From Synergistota bacterium (GTDB lineage Bacteria > Synergistota > GBS-1): a stretch of 52,854 nt of DNA. The translations under genes and the position numbers were made by a program. This document shows, in pieces, positions 1 through 8,665 of the stretch. The stretch's first letter is position 1. The number at the start of each line of letters is the position of its first letter. Where the stretch lies: positions 1 through 52,854 of the forward strand of contig JAGHDO010000071.1 of the NCBI GenBank assembly GCA_021159885.1, given 5' to 3'. The notes beneath the pieces are model-generated. The model was given only the letters and a program-made list of their open reading frames with translations, was not told the DNA's origin and searched no databases.

Positions 1-3
1 CTC

Positions 4-231
4 CTATCCTGACCCCCAAAGCTTAGAAAGCACCACCTTACCGGTGAGCGTGTTATATCCTAACCATATAAGCATAGCGAGCATAAAACCAAAAAGAACC
101 CGCAGATATATCACAAAAGCAGGAGCCATTCCAGTCTCTATTAGCCTTCTTATCATGCGGGCTATCCCCCACGTTAGGAAAAGAAGCCCTAAGCATATCA
201 ATGCCTGCAAATTAAGAGGTTTCAACGCCAA
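4..231 (-). CDS. small hydrophobic membrane protein, 75 aa, unknown function
   Basis: The 75-residue product has two strongly hydrophobic segments (about residues 8-25 and 38-58) separated by a basic stretch containing RMIRRLIETG, so it is probably a two-helix inner-membrane protein. The start is TTG. It is preceded by GGAGGGAAAG, a very good ribosome binding site, and lies inside the last codons of the 52-aa gene upstream, so the two are probably translationally coupled. The reading frame closes with TAG just inside the window. I do not recognise a family. It sits at the distal end of the tig-to-oxidoreductase run, and the operon may continue beyond the window edge. Confidence 0.55.
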   Translation of the reverse strand: MALKPLNLQALICLGLLFLTWGIARMIRRLIETGMAPAFVIYLRVLFGFMLAMLIWLGYNTLTGKVVLSKLWGSG

Positions 232-380
232 CTTTCCCTCCAGAGCTGCTTTTTAACCATGAGATTTATTATGAATCTAAATCTATCTCCAACGCTCGGA
301 TTATAAAACTCTATAAGCAGATACATAAAGAGAACAAAGGCTATAACGAAGATAATGAATATAAATGTATTTTTACTCAT
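222..380 (-). CDS. single-pass membrane microprotein, 52 aa
   Basis: This short frame begins MSKNTFIFIIFVIAFVLFMY and has one clear transmembrane helix (about residues 5-24). A short tail rich in Arg, Lys and Trp follows and ends KKQLWRESWR. Its ATG overlaps the stop codon of the upstream FAD oxidoreductase as ATGA, the usual arrangement for translational coupling. Its 3' end overlaps the start of the 75-aa membrane gene. No family is recognised. Support comes from the ATGA overlap, the hydrophobic composition and the tandem with a second membrane gene. It could be a chance frame, but filling exactly the gap between two coupled genes argues against that. Confidence 0.5.
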   Translation of the reverse strand: MSKNTFIFIIFVIAFVLFMYLLIEFYNPSVGDRFRFIINLMVKKQLWRESWR

Positions 381-1777
381 CGGGAGTTAAGCTTCGCCTC
401 CCTTCTTAAGATCTCTCTGCCTATTATTACACCAGATATAGAAGCCTGAATCAACCCCCTCGTTATACCAGCGCCGTCTCCTCCCGCGAAAAGGTTTCTC
501 ACCTCTGTCTCTAATACCGGTGAAAGTCTAAGTTTTGATGAGTAGAACTTGACCTCTACACCGTAAAGAAGGGTAAATGGGGAAAAAACTCCCGGTGCAA
601 TTCTATCCATAGCTTCAAGCATTTCCCTTATATCTAGTAGATATCTATACGGCAGAACGAAGCTTAAATCTCCCGGTATTGCTTCCTTGAGCGAGGGTTC
701 AACAGGTCCTCTGTTAATTCGATCAAAGGTAGAACGTCTTCCACTTAAGAGATCTCCCAATCTCTGTACTATAACTCCCCCGCTTAAAAGGTTAGCGAGC
801 CTCGCTACATGACTGCCATAAAGGTTAGGCTCATGAAAGGGGTCAGTGAAAGATGTGCTCACAAGAATAGCAAAATTAGTCTTATCGGTTTTTCTACTGC
901 CATAACTATGACCGTTTACGGATAATACCTTTTCCTCCTCATTCCACTCAACCACCACTTCACCGTACGGGCACATACAGAAAGTTCGAACTCTGTCATC
1001 AAAGGACTTCGAATAGTAAATAAGCTTAGCCTCGTAAAATACGCTTGTTAAATCTTCCATAATAGCAGCTGGCGTTTCAACTCTAACTCCTATATCAACG
1101 GGGTTTTGCTCGAGAGAGAGGCCTAATCTTCTCGCTTGTTCCTCAAGCCAAGGAGATCCAGATCTTCCAGGAGCTATAACTACGTATTTTCCCTCTATTT
1201 CTTCTCCAGTCCTTAGCCTAACTCCCTTTACTCTTCCAGAAATGCTATCAACTAATATCTCATCAACCTTGGTCAACGTTCTTATTTCAGTTTTCTGCCT
1301 TAAAAGCCTTTCCATGTTTTTTAAGACATCATAGCAATTTTCCGTCCCAAGGTGTCTTATTTTCATAGGTACCAATTTTAGGCCAGCTTTCTGCGCTAAT
1401 GAAGTATATTTCGCTACCTCATCGGGCGAAGGATCAAAGACTTTATTCTCCCCTCCAAAGCGAGTGTACACCTCATCCACATAATTCAAAAGCTCGAGCA
1501 TAATCTCAGACGGTAATAACTCCCGTAGCCTTCCCCCTGCATCTAAGCTAAGAGTAAGCTTTCCATCGCTGAAAGCTCCCGCTCCTCCCCATCCAGAAAG
1601 AAGGGCACAAAAAGGGCACTTTCGACATTCACCGCCCTTTTCTCTCATAGGACAGATTCTTTTATCTATAGAGGGACCTCTTTCCAATATAAGGACGCTT
1701 AAGTTTGAGCGCTCCACTATCTCAAGAGCGCTAAATATCCCAGTAGGACCCGCGCCAACTATAATAACGTCATACAT
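377..1777 (-). CDS. FAD-dependent dehydrogenase (COG2509-like)
   Basis: The 466-aa protein opens with a Rossmann dinucleotide fold, YDVIIVGAGPTGIFSALEI (GxGxxG for FAD), followed by ERG at the end of the second strand. A cysteine-rich stretch (CPMREKGGECRKCPFC, about residues 42-57) precedes SGWGGAGAFSDGKL. This combination is typical of the uncharacterised FAD-dependent dehydrogenases that resemble geranylgeranyl-reductase-type flavoproteins. A second FAD contact, NLFAGGDGAG, lies near the C-terminus. The four clustered cysteines might bind a metal or an Fe-S cluster; that is inference. The substrate is unknown. It overlaps the Gfo/Idh gene by 8 nt and is ATGA-coupled to the 52-aa membrane protein. 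Confidence 0.8.
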   Translation of the reverse strand: MYDVIIVGAGPTGIFSALEIVERSNLSVLILERGPSIDKRICPMREKGGECRKCPFCALLSGWGGAGAFSDGKLTLSLDAGGRLRELLPSEIMLELLNYVDEVYTRFGGENKVFDPSPDEVAKYTSLAQKAGLKLVPMKIRHLGTENCYDVLKNMERLLRQKTEIRTLTKVDEILVDSISGRVKGVRLRTGEEIEGKYVVIAPGRSGSPWLEEQARRLGLSLEQNPVDIGVRVETPAAIMEDLTSVFYEAKLIYYSKSFDDRVRTFCMCPYGEVVVEWNEEEKVLSVNGHSYGSRKTDKTNFAILVSTSFTDPFHEPNLYGSHVARLANLLSGGVIVQRLGDLLSGRRSTFDRINRGPVEPSLKEAIPGDLSFVLPYRYLLDIREMLEAMDRIAPGVFSPFTLLYGVEVKFYSSKLRLSPVLETEVRNLFAGGDGAGITRGLIQASISGVIIGREILRREAKLNSR

Positions 1778-2699
1778 ATCCGTTTTCTCTCATAGAATCA
1801 AGTATTTCTAAAGCTATTTGAAGGGAGGTTCTCCCATCCCCCCTTGGATTCCTGCGGGAGATTACATTATTTATAAACGAAGAGAGCTCCCTCTTTAAGG
1901 GTTCTTCCACTGAAACGAGCTTTAAGTGCTCAATAGAAGAGAAACCATTAAGACCATATACAAATATTTCTTTGCTTCTATAGTCCAAAACGATCTTTCG
2001 ATCTCTTTCCACAATTTCAAGTTTTCTTGAGCTCATAGGGCTTACTCTGCTCACTATAAAGTGAGCTACACAGCCCCCTTTGAAGCGCACGTAGGCCGAG
2101 GCTATATCTTCATGGGGGGAAACAATAGAGGCTCCAGCCCCACTAATCTCTTCAATTTCAGCAGAATCTCCTAATAGAGAGAGAACTATATCTATATCAT
2201 GAACCATTAAATCAAGAACGACACCTACATCAAGATTCCTATTCGCAAAAGGGCATAACCTCTTGGCCAAGATGAGCAATGGTGAGGAAACATACCGAGG
2301 AAGAAACGAAACTATAGGATTAAATCTTTCCACGTAGCCAACCTGAAACACGACTCCTCTCTCTTCAGATATTTTGAAAAGCTCATCTGCCTGCCACAGA
2401 CTTGTCGCTATAGGCTTTTCAACGAGAACGTTTATCCCTCTACTCAGGCAATCTCTCGCAATCTGGTAATGAGATGTAGTAGGAACAGCCACACTAACTG
2501 CGTCTATTTCTTCTTTCTCAAGCATATCACGATAGTCTTTATAGGCAGAACAGCTATACCTCCGAGCGATCTCTTCAGCTCTTTTTCCTATTATATCCAC
2601 AACAGCCACAAGCTCCGAGGCTTCGAGCTCACTATATATTCTTGCGTGATGCTTTCCTAAATAGCCAACTCCTATGACGGCAGTTCGTACCCTTTTCAT
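1770..2699 (-). CDS. Gfo/Idh/MocA family NAD(P)-dependent oxidoreductase
   Basis: The N-terminal Rossmann fold is visible as RTAVIGVGYLGKHHARIY, followed by VAVVD at the end of strand 2. The family motif VLVEKPIATS, with the EKP lysine, lies near residue 95. The C-terminal alpha/beta domain contains the conserved DLMVHDIDIVLSLLG (His-Asp). Family members oxidise or reduce sugar hydroxyls; relatives act on UDP-sugars in lipid A or O-antigen synthesis, but the substrate cannot be told here. I chose the ATG at 2699 because it overlaps the stop of the cca-type gene as TAATG; a GTG four codons upstream is possible but lies too close to a purine-rich stretch. It belongs to the housekeeping operon. 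Confidence 0.85.
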   Translation of the reverse strand: MKRVRTAVIGVGYLGKHHARIYSELEASELVAVVDIIGKRAEEIARRYSCSAYKDYRDMLEKEEIDAVSVAVPTTSHYQIARDCLSRGINVLVEKPIATSLWQADELFKISEERGVVFQVGYVERFNPIVSFLPRYVSSPLLILAKRLCPFANRNLDVGVVLDLMVHDIDIVLSLLGDSAEIEEISGAGASIVSPHEDIASAYVRFKGGCVAHFIVSRVSPMSSRKLEIVERDRKIVLDYRSKEIFVYGLNGFSSIEHLKLVSVEEPLKRELSSFINNVISRRNPRGDGRTSLQIALEILDSMRENGYV

Positions 2700-4117
2700 T
2701 ATCTCTGACACCCTTTTATATTATCCCTTAAAATTAATCCTAAGGCATCACCTTTATTCTTTATCTTTCCCACTTTCTGCAGATAAAGCAATCTGCTTTT
2801 TATAGTTCCTACCAGCGGTCCTGGCTTTAAACCGCTTATACGCATTATCTCTCTCCCACTTAAAATTGGCTTTACTTTCATAACATGTTCAAGGTGATGG
2901 GCAGAAATTTCTGCTATCTCAGCTAAGGAAACCCTCTCCTCGTCCGATACCTTTTCTCCACGCGTCGCTCTAAGATCCGCAATAGAAAGGAGGAAGATCC
3001 CCTTAGCATCTCTTTCCACTCTAAGAAGCCAATTTATGAGAGATCTTTCCCACGGTTTTCCCACATTACGCCTTTTCAAGAAAAGCAACGGCATCATGTG
3101 GTTGTAAACGAGCCTCCATATGAACTTGATTTCCTTTCTGTTAAAAAGCAGGGATCTGGCTATACCCGTCGCTATGCGTGCCCCTATAAATTGATGCCCT
3201 TTAAATGTTATCTCTCCGTTGACTCTCCTAAAGCAAAAAGGTTTCCCTATGTCATGAAATAAAGCTGAAAGCTTAATAAGATGCTTGATTCTATGTCTCC
3301 CAATATTGAGATCTAAATAGCCCTTATCAGCCCAACTGGGAGGATTTAAGAGGATATCTTCGACCGCTTCCACGGTTAGCAACGTATGTCCTAAGACGTC
3401 AAGATGATGATGAGAGCTTTGAGGCATTCCTTCCATATATCTAAAAGGAAAAAAGAGCGACCCAAGATATCCTACCTCAGCCATGTCCTTTATCGCCTTG
3501 GAAAAAGAACCACCACATAGGAGCTTTTTCCACTCTTCAGCTATCCTTTCCTTAGCGGAAAACCTCCAAGGCGAAAATCTCCCAATGGATTTTATCAACG
3601 TTTTGGTAAAGCCATCTATCTTAAACCCAAGCTCCGATCTAAACCTGAACGCCCTTAAGATCCTTATTCTATCCTCAAGCAGTGAGCTTAAGCTATTTGC
3701 TTTTATCAAACGAGAAGCTATATCACTCAAACCATTTAAGGGATCGAAAAACTCCTCCGTTCTTATATTTAAAGCCATAGAGTTAAGAGAAAAGTCCCTT
3801 CTCTCCAAATCAATTATTATTCCATCTCCTTTTAGTGGCGTGAAATCGAAGACAAACGGATGCTTAATCACTCTGTAGGAGATTAATCCCTTTCCAAATA
3901 CAACAAGTTTGCCCCCTATTTCAGATGCAAATCTTAGGGGTATATTAGAAGACCTTGGAGAAAACGCTATGTCTATGTCCTTTGTTGGTCTTCCCAGAAA
4001 GAAATCTCTTAATGCCCCTCCCGTGAGAAAGAGATTCTCATGCGCAGTTGATATTCCGGCTAATCCAAGATACCAGTAGTTTTTTCTAAAGAAGCTTCTT
4101 AAATCCTCAATTCTCAC
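2699..4117 (-). CDS. cca: tRNA nucleotidyltransferase/poly(A) polymerase family with HD domain
   Basis: The head domain shows the class II nucleotidyltransferase signature FLTGGALRDFFLGRP followed by KDIDIAF (catalytic carboxylates). RRDFSLNSMALNI and RILRAFRFRSELGF follow. From about residue 235 an HD-type metal site appears (HHHLDVLGHTLLTVEAVE, LFHDIGKP, KGHQFIGARIA). The 472-aa length fits bacterial CCA-adding enzymes with an HD domain. The enzyme adds or repairs the 3' CCA of tRNA in the cytoplasm. All six tRNA genes in this window already encode CCA, so repair may be the main role. The family alone does not exclude an A-adding or poly(A) enzyme. The start is GTG behind GAGGGAAAAG, and the gene overlaps folC by 11 nt. 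Confidence 0.85.
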   Translation of the reverse strand: MRIEDLRSFFRKNYWYLGLAGISTAHENLFLTGGALRDFFLGRPTKDIDIAFSPRSSNIPLRFASEIGGKLVVFGKGLISYRVIKHPFVFDFTPLKGDGIIIDLERRDFSLNSMALNIRTEEFFDPLNGLSDIASRLIKANSLSSLLEDRIRILRAFRFRSELGFKIDGFTKTLIKSIGRFSPWRFSAKERIAEEWKKLLCGGSFSKAIKDMAEVGYLGSLFFPFRYMEGMPQSSHHHLDVLGHTLLTVEAVEDILLNPPSWADKGYLDLNIGRHRIKHLIKLSALFHDIGKPFCFRRVNGEITFKGHQFIGARIATGIARSLLFNRKEIKFIWRLVYNHMMPLLFLKRRNVGKPWERSLINWLLRVERDAKGIFLLSIADLRATRGEKVSDEERVSLAEIAEISAHHLEHVMKVKPILSGREIMRISGLKPGPLVGTIKSRLLYLQKVGKIKNKGDALGLILRDNIKGCQR

Positions 4118-5429
4118 CTTTTCCCTCTATCACTTCGAGTATTTTTCCAACCAGATAGAGTGATCCACACACGCAGACAATTTTCTCAGGATATGAAAGA
4201 GCTCTCTCCAAAGCATCCAAGGGATCTTCGCTTCCTTCAAGAGCTATTTTCTCGCTCTTGAAGGTAAGTCCTCCCACCTTTAAGAGATCGCAAACCGGTA
4301 AAGCCCTTTCAGTTCCAACGCTGGTGAATATGAACCTCCCTGCTACTCTCGAAAGAGACTCCAGCATTCTTTCATATCTTTTATCTCGCATGACACCAAA
4401 AACAAATGATACTTTCTCTTCAGGAAAAAGAGAGCTTAGCGATGAAACGAGAGCCTTAGATCCATGTGGATTATGAGCTCCATCAAAAACCACGATTTTC
4501 CCTCTCAGCCGCCTTATATCAAAACGCCCTTTCCATCTGACACTCTTTATGCCTCTTCTTATACTGCTCTTGCTTATCCTCACTCCCTCTTTATCCAGAA
4601 TCAACGCTGATTCAACGACAAGAGAAGCGTTTAAAAACTGATACATTCCTCTTAAGCCTATTTCTATGTTCCTTAAAATGGTATCTCCTGCCAGAAAATC
4701 CATGATCGGACTTTCATCTACTACACTTCCAACTTTTACGACCTTGAAATCGAAGTCTGTCCCTACCTTATAAAGACATGCTTCACGCTTGGCGCAGATA
4801 TCATTTATAACTTCAACAACTTCCTCCTTCCTCTCCCCGAGAACAACAGTAGCCCCCCTTTTTATTATACCGGCTTTCTCTTTTGCTATCTCCGCAAGGG
4901 TATTCCCTAAATAGCTTTCATGATCATAATCAACCGTGGTTATAATACAATGAATAGGATTAACCACATTAACCGCGTCAAGTCTTCCTCCTAAACCGAT
5001 TTCAAGAACTGCGATATCCACTCTCTTTTCCCTGAAATAATCAAAGGCTATAGCGGTCATGACCTCATAAAAGCTCGGTGAATCGCTCATGCTTTCGGCC
5101 AAGTTTAAAATCCTTTCTCCTATTCTTAAAAGCGAGCCCTTATCTATCCAACAGCTATCGACAGATATCCTTTCTCTTATGTCATAAAGATGAGGAGAGA
5201 TATAAGAACCAACTTTATAACCGGCATTTTTAAGCACGTTGGATAACATGGCAACGACCGAGCCTTTCCCATTAGTACCGGATATAACAATACTTTTGAA
5301 CGAGCTCTGAGGATCACCCAGCTTTTTAAGAAGCTTTTCTATCCTGTTAAGGCCTAAGCGTATACCTGCGGTTGTCCTTATGGAGTTTAGCCTTTTAAGA
5401 AAAGATTCGTATTCAGCTGAGAAGCTCAA
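4107..5429 (-). CDS. folC: folylpolyglutamate synthase / dihydrofolate synthase
   Basis: The Mur-ligase-type ATP loop SGTNGKGSVVAMLSNVL lies near residue 50 and is followed by SPHLYDIRERI, the FolC signature. Further family motifs are VLEIGLGGRLDAVN and FDGAHNPHGSKAL. At 440 aa it matches the bifunctional bacterial enzyme, which joins glutamate to dihydropteroate or extends polyglutamate tails on folates in the cytoplasm. The start is TTG and overlaps the valS 3' end by 17 nt, so the two are probably coupled; this valS-folC adjacency is common in bacteria. Whether it has one or both activities cannot be read from the sequence. Confidence 0.92.
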   Translation of the reverse strand: MSFSAEYESFLKRLNSIRTTAGIRLGLNRIEKLLKKLGDPQSSFKSIVISGTNGKGSVVAMLSNVLKNAGYKVGSYISPHLYDIRERISVDSCWIDKGSLLRIGERILNLAESMSDSPSFYEVMTAIAFDYFREKRVDIAVLEIGLGGRLDAVNVVNPIHCIITTVDYDHESYLGNTLAEIAKEKAGIIKRGATVVLGERKEEVVEVINDICAKREACLYKVGTDFDFKVVKVGSVVDESPIMDFLAGDTILRNIEIGLRGMYQFLNASLVVESALILDKEGVRISKSSIRRGIKSVRWKGRFDIRRLRGKIVVFDGAHNPHGSKALVSSLSSLFPEEKVSFVFGVMRDKRYERMLESLSRVAGRFIFTSVGTERALPVCDLLKVGGLTFKSEKIALEGSEDPLDALERALSYPEKIVCVCGSLYLVGKILEVIEGKGEN

Positions 5430-8067
5430 GGTGTCTTTCTATTCTCTCCTTTCTATCTTCTAAGCCTTTTAATTTTTTCCTCTCCTTTTCAACTACTTCT
5501 CTTGGCGCTCTCTCAAGAAATGCCTTATTAGACAGCTTAGTTTTTACTTTTTGAATATCCTCTTCTATATCAGATATTTCTCGCTTAAGTCTGCTTATTT
5601 CCTTCTCTAAATCCATAAATTCACCGAGAGGCATAAAAATCTCCGCCTTGTTCATAACCCCCACAGCGCACCCCTTAGGCCTCTCATAATCAGGATCTAT
5701 CGAGAGCTCAGATAGGGAAGCAAGCGATGTAAAGTAACCTTCCAGGGAGCGGATAAGGCTTGCAAACTCCTGATCATGAGGTTTTACAACTATCTTTACC
5801 TTCTGGCCTGGCTGAATCCCCATTTCTGCCCTCATGTTTCTTATTAACCTTATTGATTCCATTACATCTCTCATCTTGCGCTCTGCATCTTCATCCACAA
5901 GCTCTTCCTGATACGAAGGCCAGGGTGCAACTACTATGCTTCCCTCAACAGCTGGAAGACGATGCCAGAGCTCCTCCGTTACAAACGGCATATATGGATG
6001 AAGAAGTCTCAGAATAACGCTTGATACCTTCCAAAGAACATATCTAACACTCTCTTTCCTTAGACTATCCGCAGAAGAATCATAAAGTGTCTTTTTGGAA
6101 ATCTCTATATACCAATCGCAGAACTCTCCCCATATAAACTCGTAAAGAGCTTTTGCTGATTCCCCTATATAGTATCCTTTCAAAAGCTCAGAAACTTCCT
6201 TTATGATCCTCTGAGTTCGGCTTAATATCCATCTATCAGCTAAGTCGAGCGAGAGAGCATCTTCGGAAATGGATGTCGGATCAAAGCCCCTCAGGTTCAT
6301 CAGAATAAACCTAAGAGCATTCCAGATCTTGTTGGCAAAGTTCTTGGAGGACTCTATCTTCCCCTCCGAAAGCTTTATATCTCTTCCCTGAAGAGCCAAT
6401 GAAGCCAAGGTGAACCTTAATGCATCAGCTCCATACTTTTCTATCATGTCGAGAGGGTCGATCACATTCCCAAACGATTTAGACATCTTTTTCCCTTCCT
6501 CATCTCTAACAAGGGCATGAATGTAAACATCATAGAAGGGAACATCCCCCATAAACTTCAACCCCATCATTATCATCCTCGCTACCCAGAAGAAGATTAT
6601 GTCAAATCCCGTAACGAGGAGATCCGTCGGATAATAGTACTCAAGATCCGGTGTTTTCTCTGGCCATCCTAAGGTCGAAAACGGCCAGAGAGCGGAACTA
6701 AACCAAGTATCTAAGACATCTGGATCCTGAAAGAGATCCTGAGAACCGCACTTTTCGCATTTCTCAGGAGGATCTACAAAAGCGTTCATATGACCGCAGT
6801 TTCGACAATACCATACCGGTATCCTATGTCCCCACCACAACTGACGGGATATACACCAATCCCTTATGTTTTCCATCCACTCATAGTAGACCTTTTCCCA
6901 GGTCTTTGGCACAAGCTTTATCCTTCCCTCTCTGACTGCCTTAATCGCAGGCTCAGCTAAAGGTTTCATCTTAACGAACCACTGCTCTGAAAGATAAGGC
7001 TCTATAACCGTTTTGCATCTATAGCAATGTCCAACAGCATGAACGTAATCTTCAACCCTCTCAAGCAAACCTTCCTTTTCAAGATCTTCAACGATTCTTT
7101 CCCTACACTCGAATCTATCAAGTCCCTTATATCTTTCCCCTGCATCCTCATTCATCGTAGCATCTGGATTCATCACTTTAACGAGTGGCAAATTATGCCT
7201 CTGTGCAACTAAAAAGTCATTAGGATCATGTGCAGGGGTAATCTTAACCGCTCCCGTGCCAAAGGACGGATCAACCATGTTATCTGAAATTATCGGACCT
7301 ATTCTATCAGTAAGAGGAATTCTCACTCTCTTTCCAACCAGCTCTTTATATCTCTTATCATCAGGATGAACAGCCACTGCAACATCTCCAAGTATGGTTT
7401 CAGGACGCGTGGTTGCAACGACTATATAGTTCCCTTCTTCTCCAACTATAGGATATCTTACATACCAAAGCTTTCCGTTAACCTCCTGATGTTCAACCTC
7501 TATGTCAGAAAGAGCCGTTCCACAGCGTGGGCACCAGTTTATGATATAGTTCCCCCTATATATAAGGCCTTCCCTAAAGAGCCTCACAAAAACTTCCCTA
7601 ACAGCCCTCGACAATCCCTCATCTAAGGTAAATCTCTCCCTATCCCAATCACATGAAGCCCCAAGTCTCTTGAGCTGTAAGATAATTCTTCCACCATATT
7701 TCTCCTTCCACTCCCACACTTTCTTAAGAAATTTCTCCCTCCCGAGCTCCTCTTTTGTTAAACCTTCCTGAGCAAGCGCCTTCTCAACAACGTTTTGCGT
7801 CGCTATTCCCGCATGATCAGTTCCAGGAAGCCACATTGTGTTATATCCCTGCATTCTCCTCCAACGAACGAAGATATCCTGAATGGTATTATTTAGCGCA
7901 TGTCCCATGTGAAGCGATCCAGTAACATTAGGAGGAGGAATAACTACAGAAAACTTTTCGCGAGACGGGTCCACCTCACTATGGAAATAGCCCTTCTTAA
8001 GCCAGTAGCTATACCACTTTTCCTCCACCTGAGAGGGATCATATGATCTTGGAAGATCAGGCTCCAT
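5413..8067 (-). CDS. valS: valyl-tRNA synthetase
   Basis: This 884-aa class I aminoacyl-tRNA synthetase carries the HIGH-type motif PPPNVTGSLHMGHALN near residue 45 and KMSKSFGNVIDP near residue 530. The editing (CP1) domain contains TTRPETILGD and TPAHDPNDF. Zinc-knuckle-like cysteine pairs are seen in NWCPRCGTALSD and CRNCGH...CEKCGSQ. The C-terminal 65 residues form the coiled-coil arm typical of ValRS (EKEISRLKREISDIEEDIQ). The length and all signature motifs are complete. A good Shine-Dalgarno sequence (GGGAGGAG) precedes the ATG. The gene overlaps engB upstream by 11 nt and folC downstream by 17 nt. Confidence 0.97.
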   Translation of the reverse strand: MEPDLPRSYDPSQVEEKWYSYWLKKGYFHSEVDPSREKFSVVIPPPNVTGSLHMGHALNNTIQDIFVRWRRMQGYNTMWLPGTDHAGIATQNVVEKALAQEGLTKEELGREKFLKKVWEWKEKYGGRIILQLKRLGASCDWDRERFTLDEGLSRAVREVFVRLFREGLIYRGNYIINWCPRCGTALSDIEVEHQEVNGKLWYVRYPIVGEEGNYIVVATTRPETILGDVAVAVHPDDKRYKELVGKRVRIPLTDRIGPIISDNMVDPSFGTGAVKITPAHDPNDFLVAQRHNLPLVKVMNPDATMNEDAGERYKGLDRFECRERIVEDLEKEGLLERVEDYVHAVGHCYRCKTVIEPYLSEQWFVKMKPLAEPAIKAVREGRIKLVPKTWEKVYYEWMENIRDWCISRQLWWGHRIPVWYCRNCGHMNAFVDPPEKCEKCGSQDLFQDPDVLDTWFSSALWPFSTLGWPEKTPDLEYYYPTDLLVTGFDIIFFWVARMIMMGLKFMGDVPFYDVYIHALVRDEEGKKMSKSFGNVIDPLDMIEKYGADALRFTLASLALQGRDIKLSEGKIESSKNFANKIWNALRFILMNLRGFDPTSISEDALSLDLADRWILSRTQRIIKEVSELLKGYYIGESAKALYEFIWGEFCDWYIEISKKTLYDSSADSLRKESVRYVLWKVSSVILRLLHPYMPFVTEELWHRLPAVEGSIVVAPWPSYQEELVDEDAERKMRDVMESIRLIRNMRAEMGIQPGQKVKIVVKPHDQEFASLIRSLEGYFTSLASLSELSIDPDYERPKGCAVGVMNKAEIFMPLGEFMDLEKEISRLKREISDIEEDIQKVKTKLSNKAFLERAPREVVEKERKKLKGLEDRKERIERHLELLS

Positions 8068-8665
8068 AAGGGTACTCTCCTCCCTTCTTGTGGATCAGGT
8101 TTTCTATTAAATTCCAAGCTTCCTTTTTACCCTCACCGGTTAAGGCAGAAAAAAGGACATACCCCCACTTTTCAAGCGGGTAGTATCTCTTTGCTTTTTC
8201 CACCTGAACTTTTATGGAAGATCTACTTAGCTTATCTATTTTTGTAAAAATAAACCCCACTGGAAGCTCGAGAGAGCTCAACCATTCAAAGAGCCTAAGA
8301 TCATTATCCATGGGAATGTGCCTTATATCTATGATCTGCAAAAAACCTAAAATCACACCCCGCTTCCGCACATAGGCTTCCACTAAGCGAGCCCATCTTT
8401 CTCTCTCGCTCAAGGAAACCTTAGCATATCCATAACCTGGAAGATCTACAAGTATAAATTTCCTATCTATAAGATAAAAGTTAAGAGACCGCGTTTTGCC
8501 AGGTGTTGAGCTCGTTCTTGCCAATTTCTCTCCAAGTAAAACATTTATAAATGAGGATTTCCCAACGTTTGATCTTCCTGCAACTGCTATTTCAGGAAGA
8601 CCCCATGGAAGAGGTATCCTCTCAGGCAGATATACGCTCGCTATTAACTTTCTTTCCCTTTTCAT
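8057..8665 (-). CDS. engB: ribosome-biogenesis GTPase EngB/YsxC/YihA
   Basis: This compact 202-aa TRAFAC GTPase has G1 [12 protein letters not shown] (about residues 31-42), G3 [10 protein letters not shown]4 TKIDK and G5 SALTGEG. This set, with [10 protein letters not shown] in the switch region, is diagnostic for EngB/YsxC, which helps assemble the large ribosomal subunit. The gene begins inside the end of lon with a 44-nt overlap and runs into valS. A lon-engB pairing is common in bacteria and supports the call. Confidence 0.93.
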   Translation of the reverse strand: MKRERKLIASVYLPERIPLPWGLPEIAVAGRSNVGKSSFINVLLGEKLARTSSTPGKTRSLNFYLIDRKFILVDLPGYGYAKVSLSERERWARLVEAYVRKRGVILGFLQIIDIRHIPMDNDLRLFEWLSSLELPVGFIFTKIDKLSRSSIKVQVEKAKRYYPLEKWGYVLFSALTGEGKKEAWNLIENLIHKKGGEYPYGA

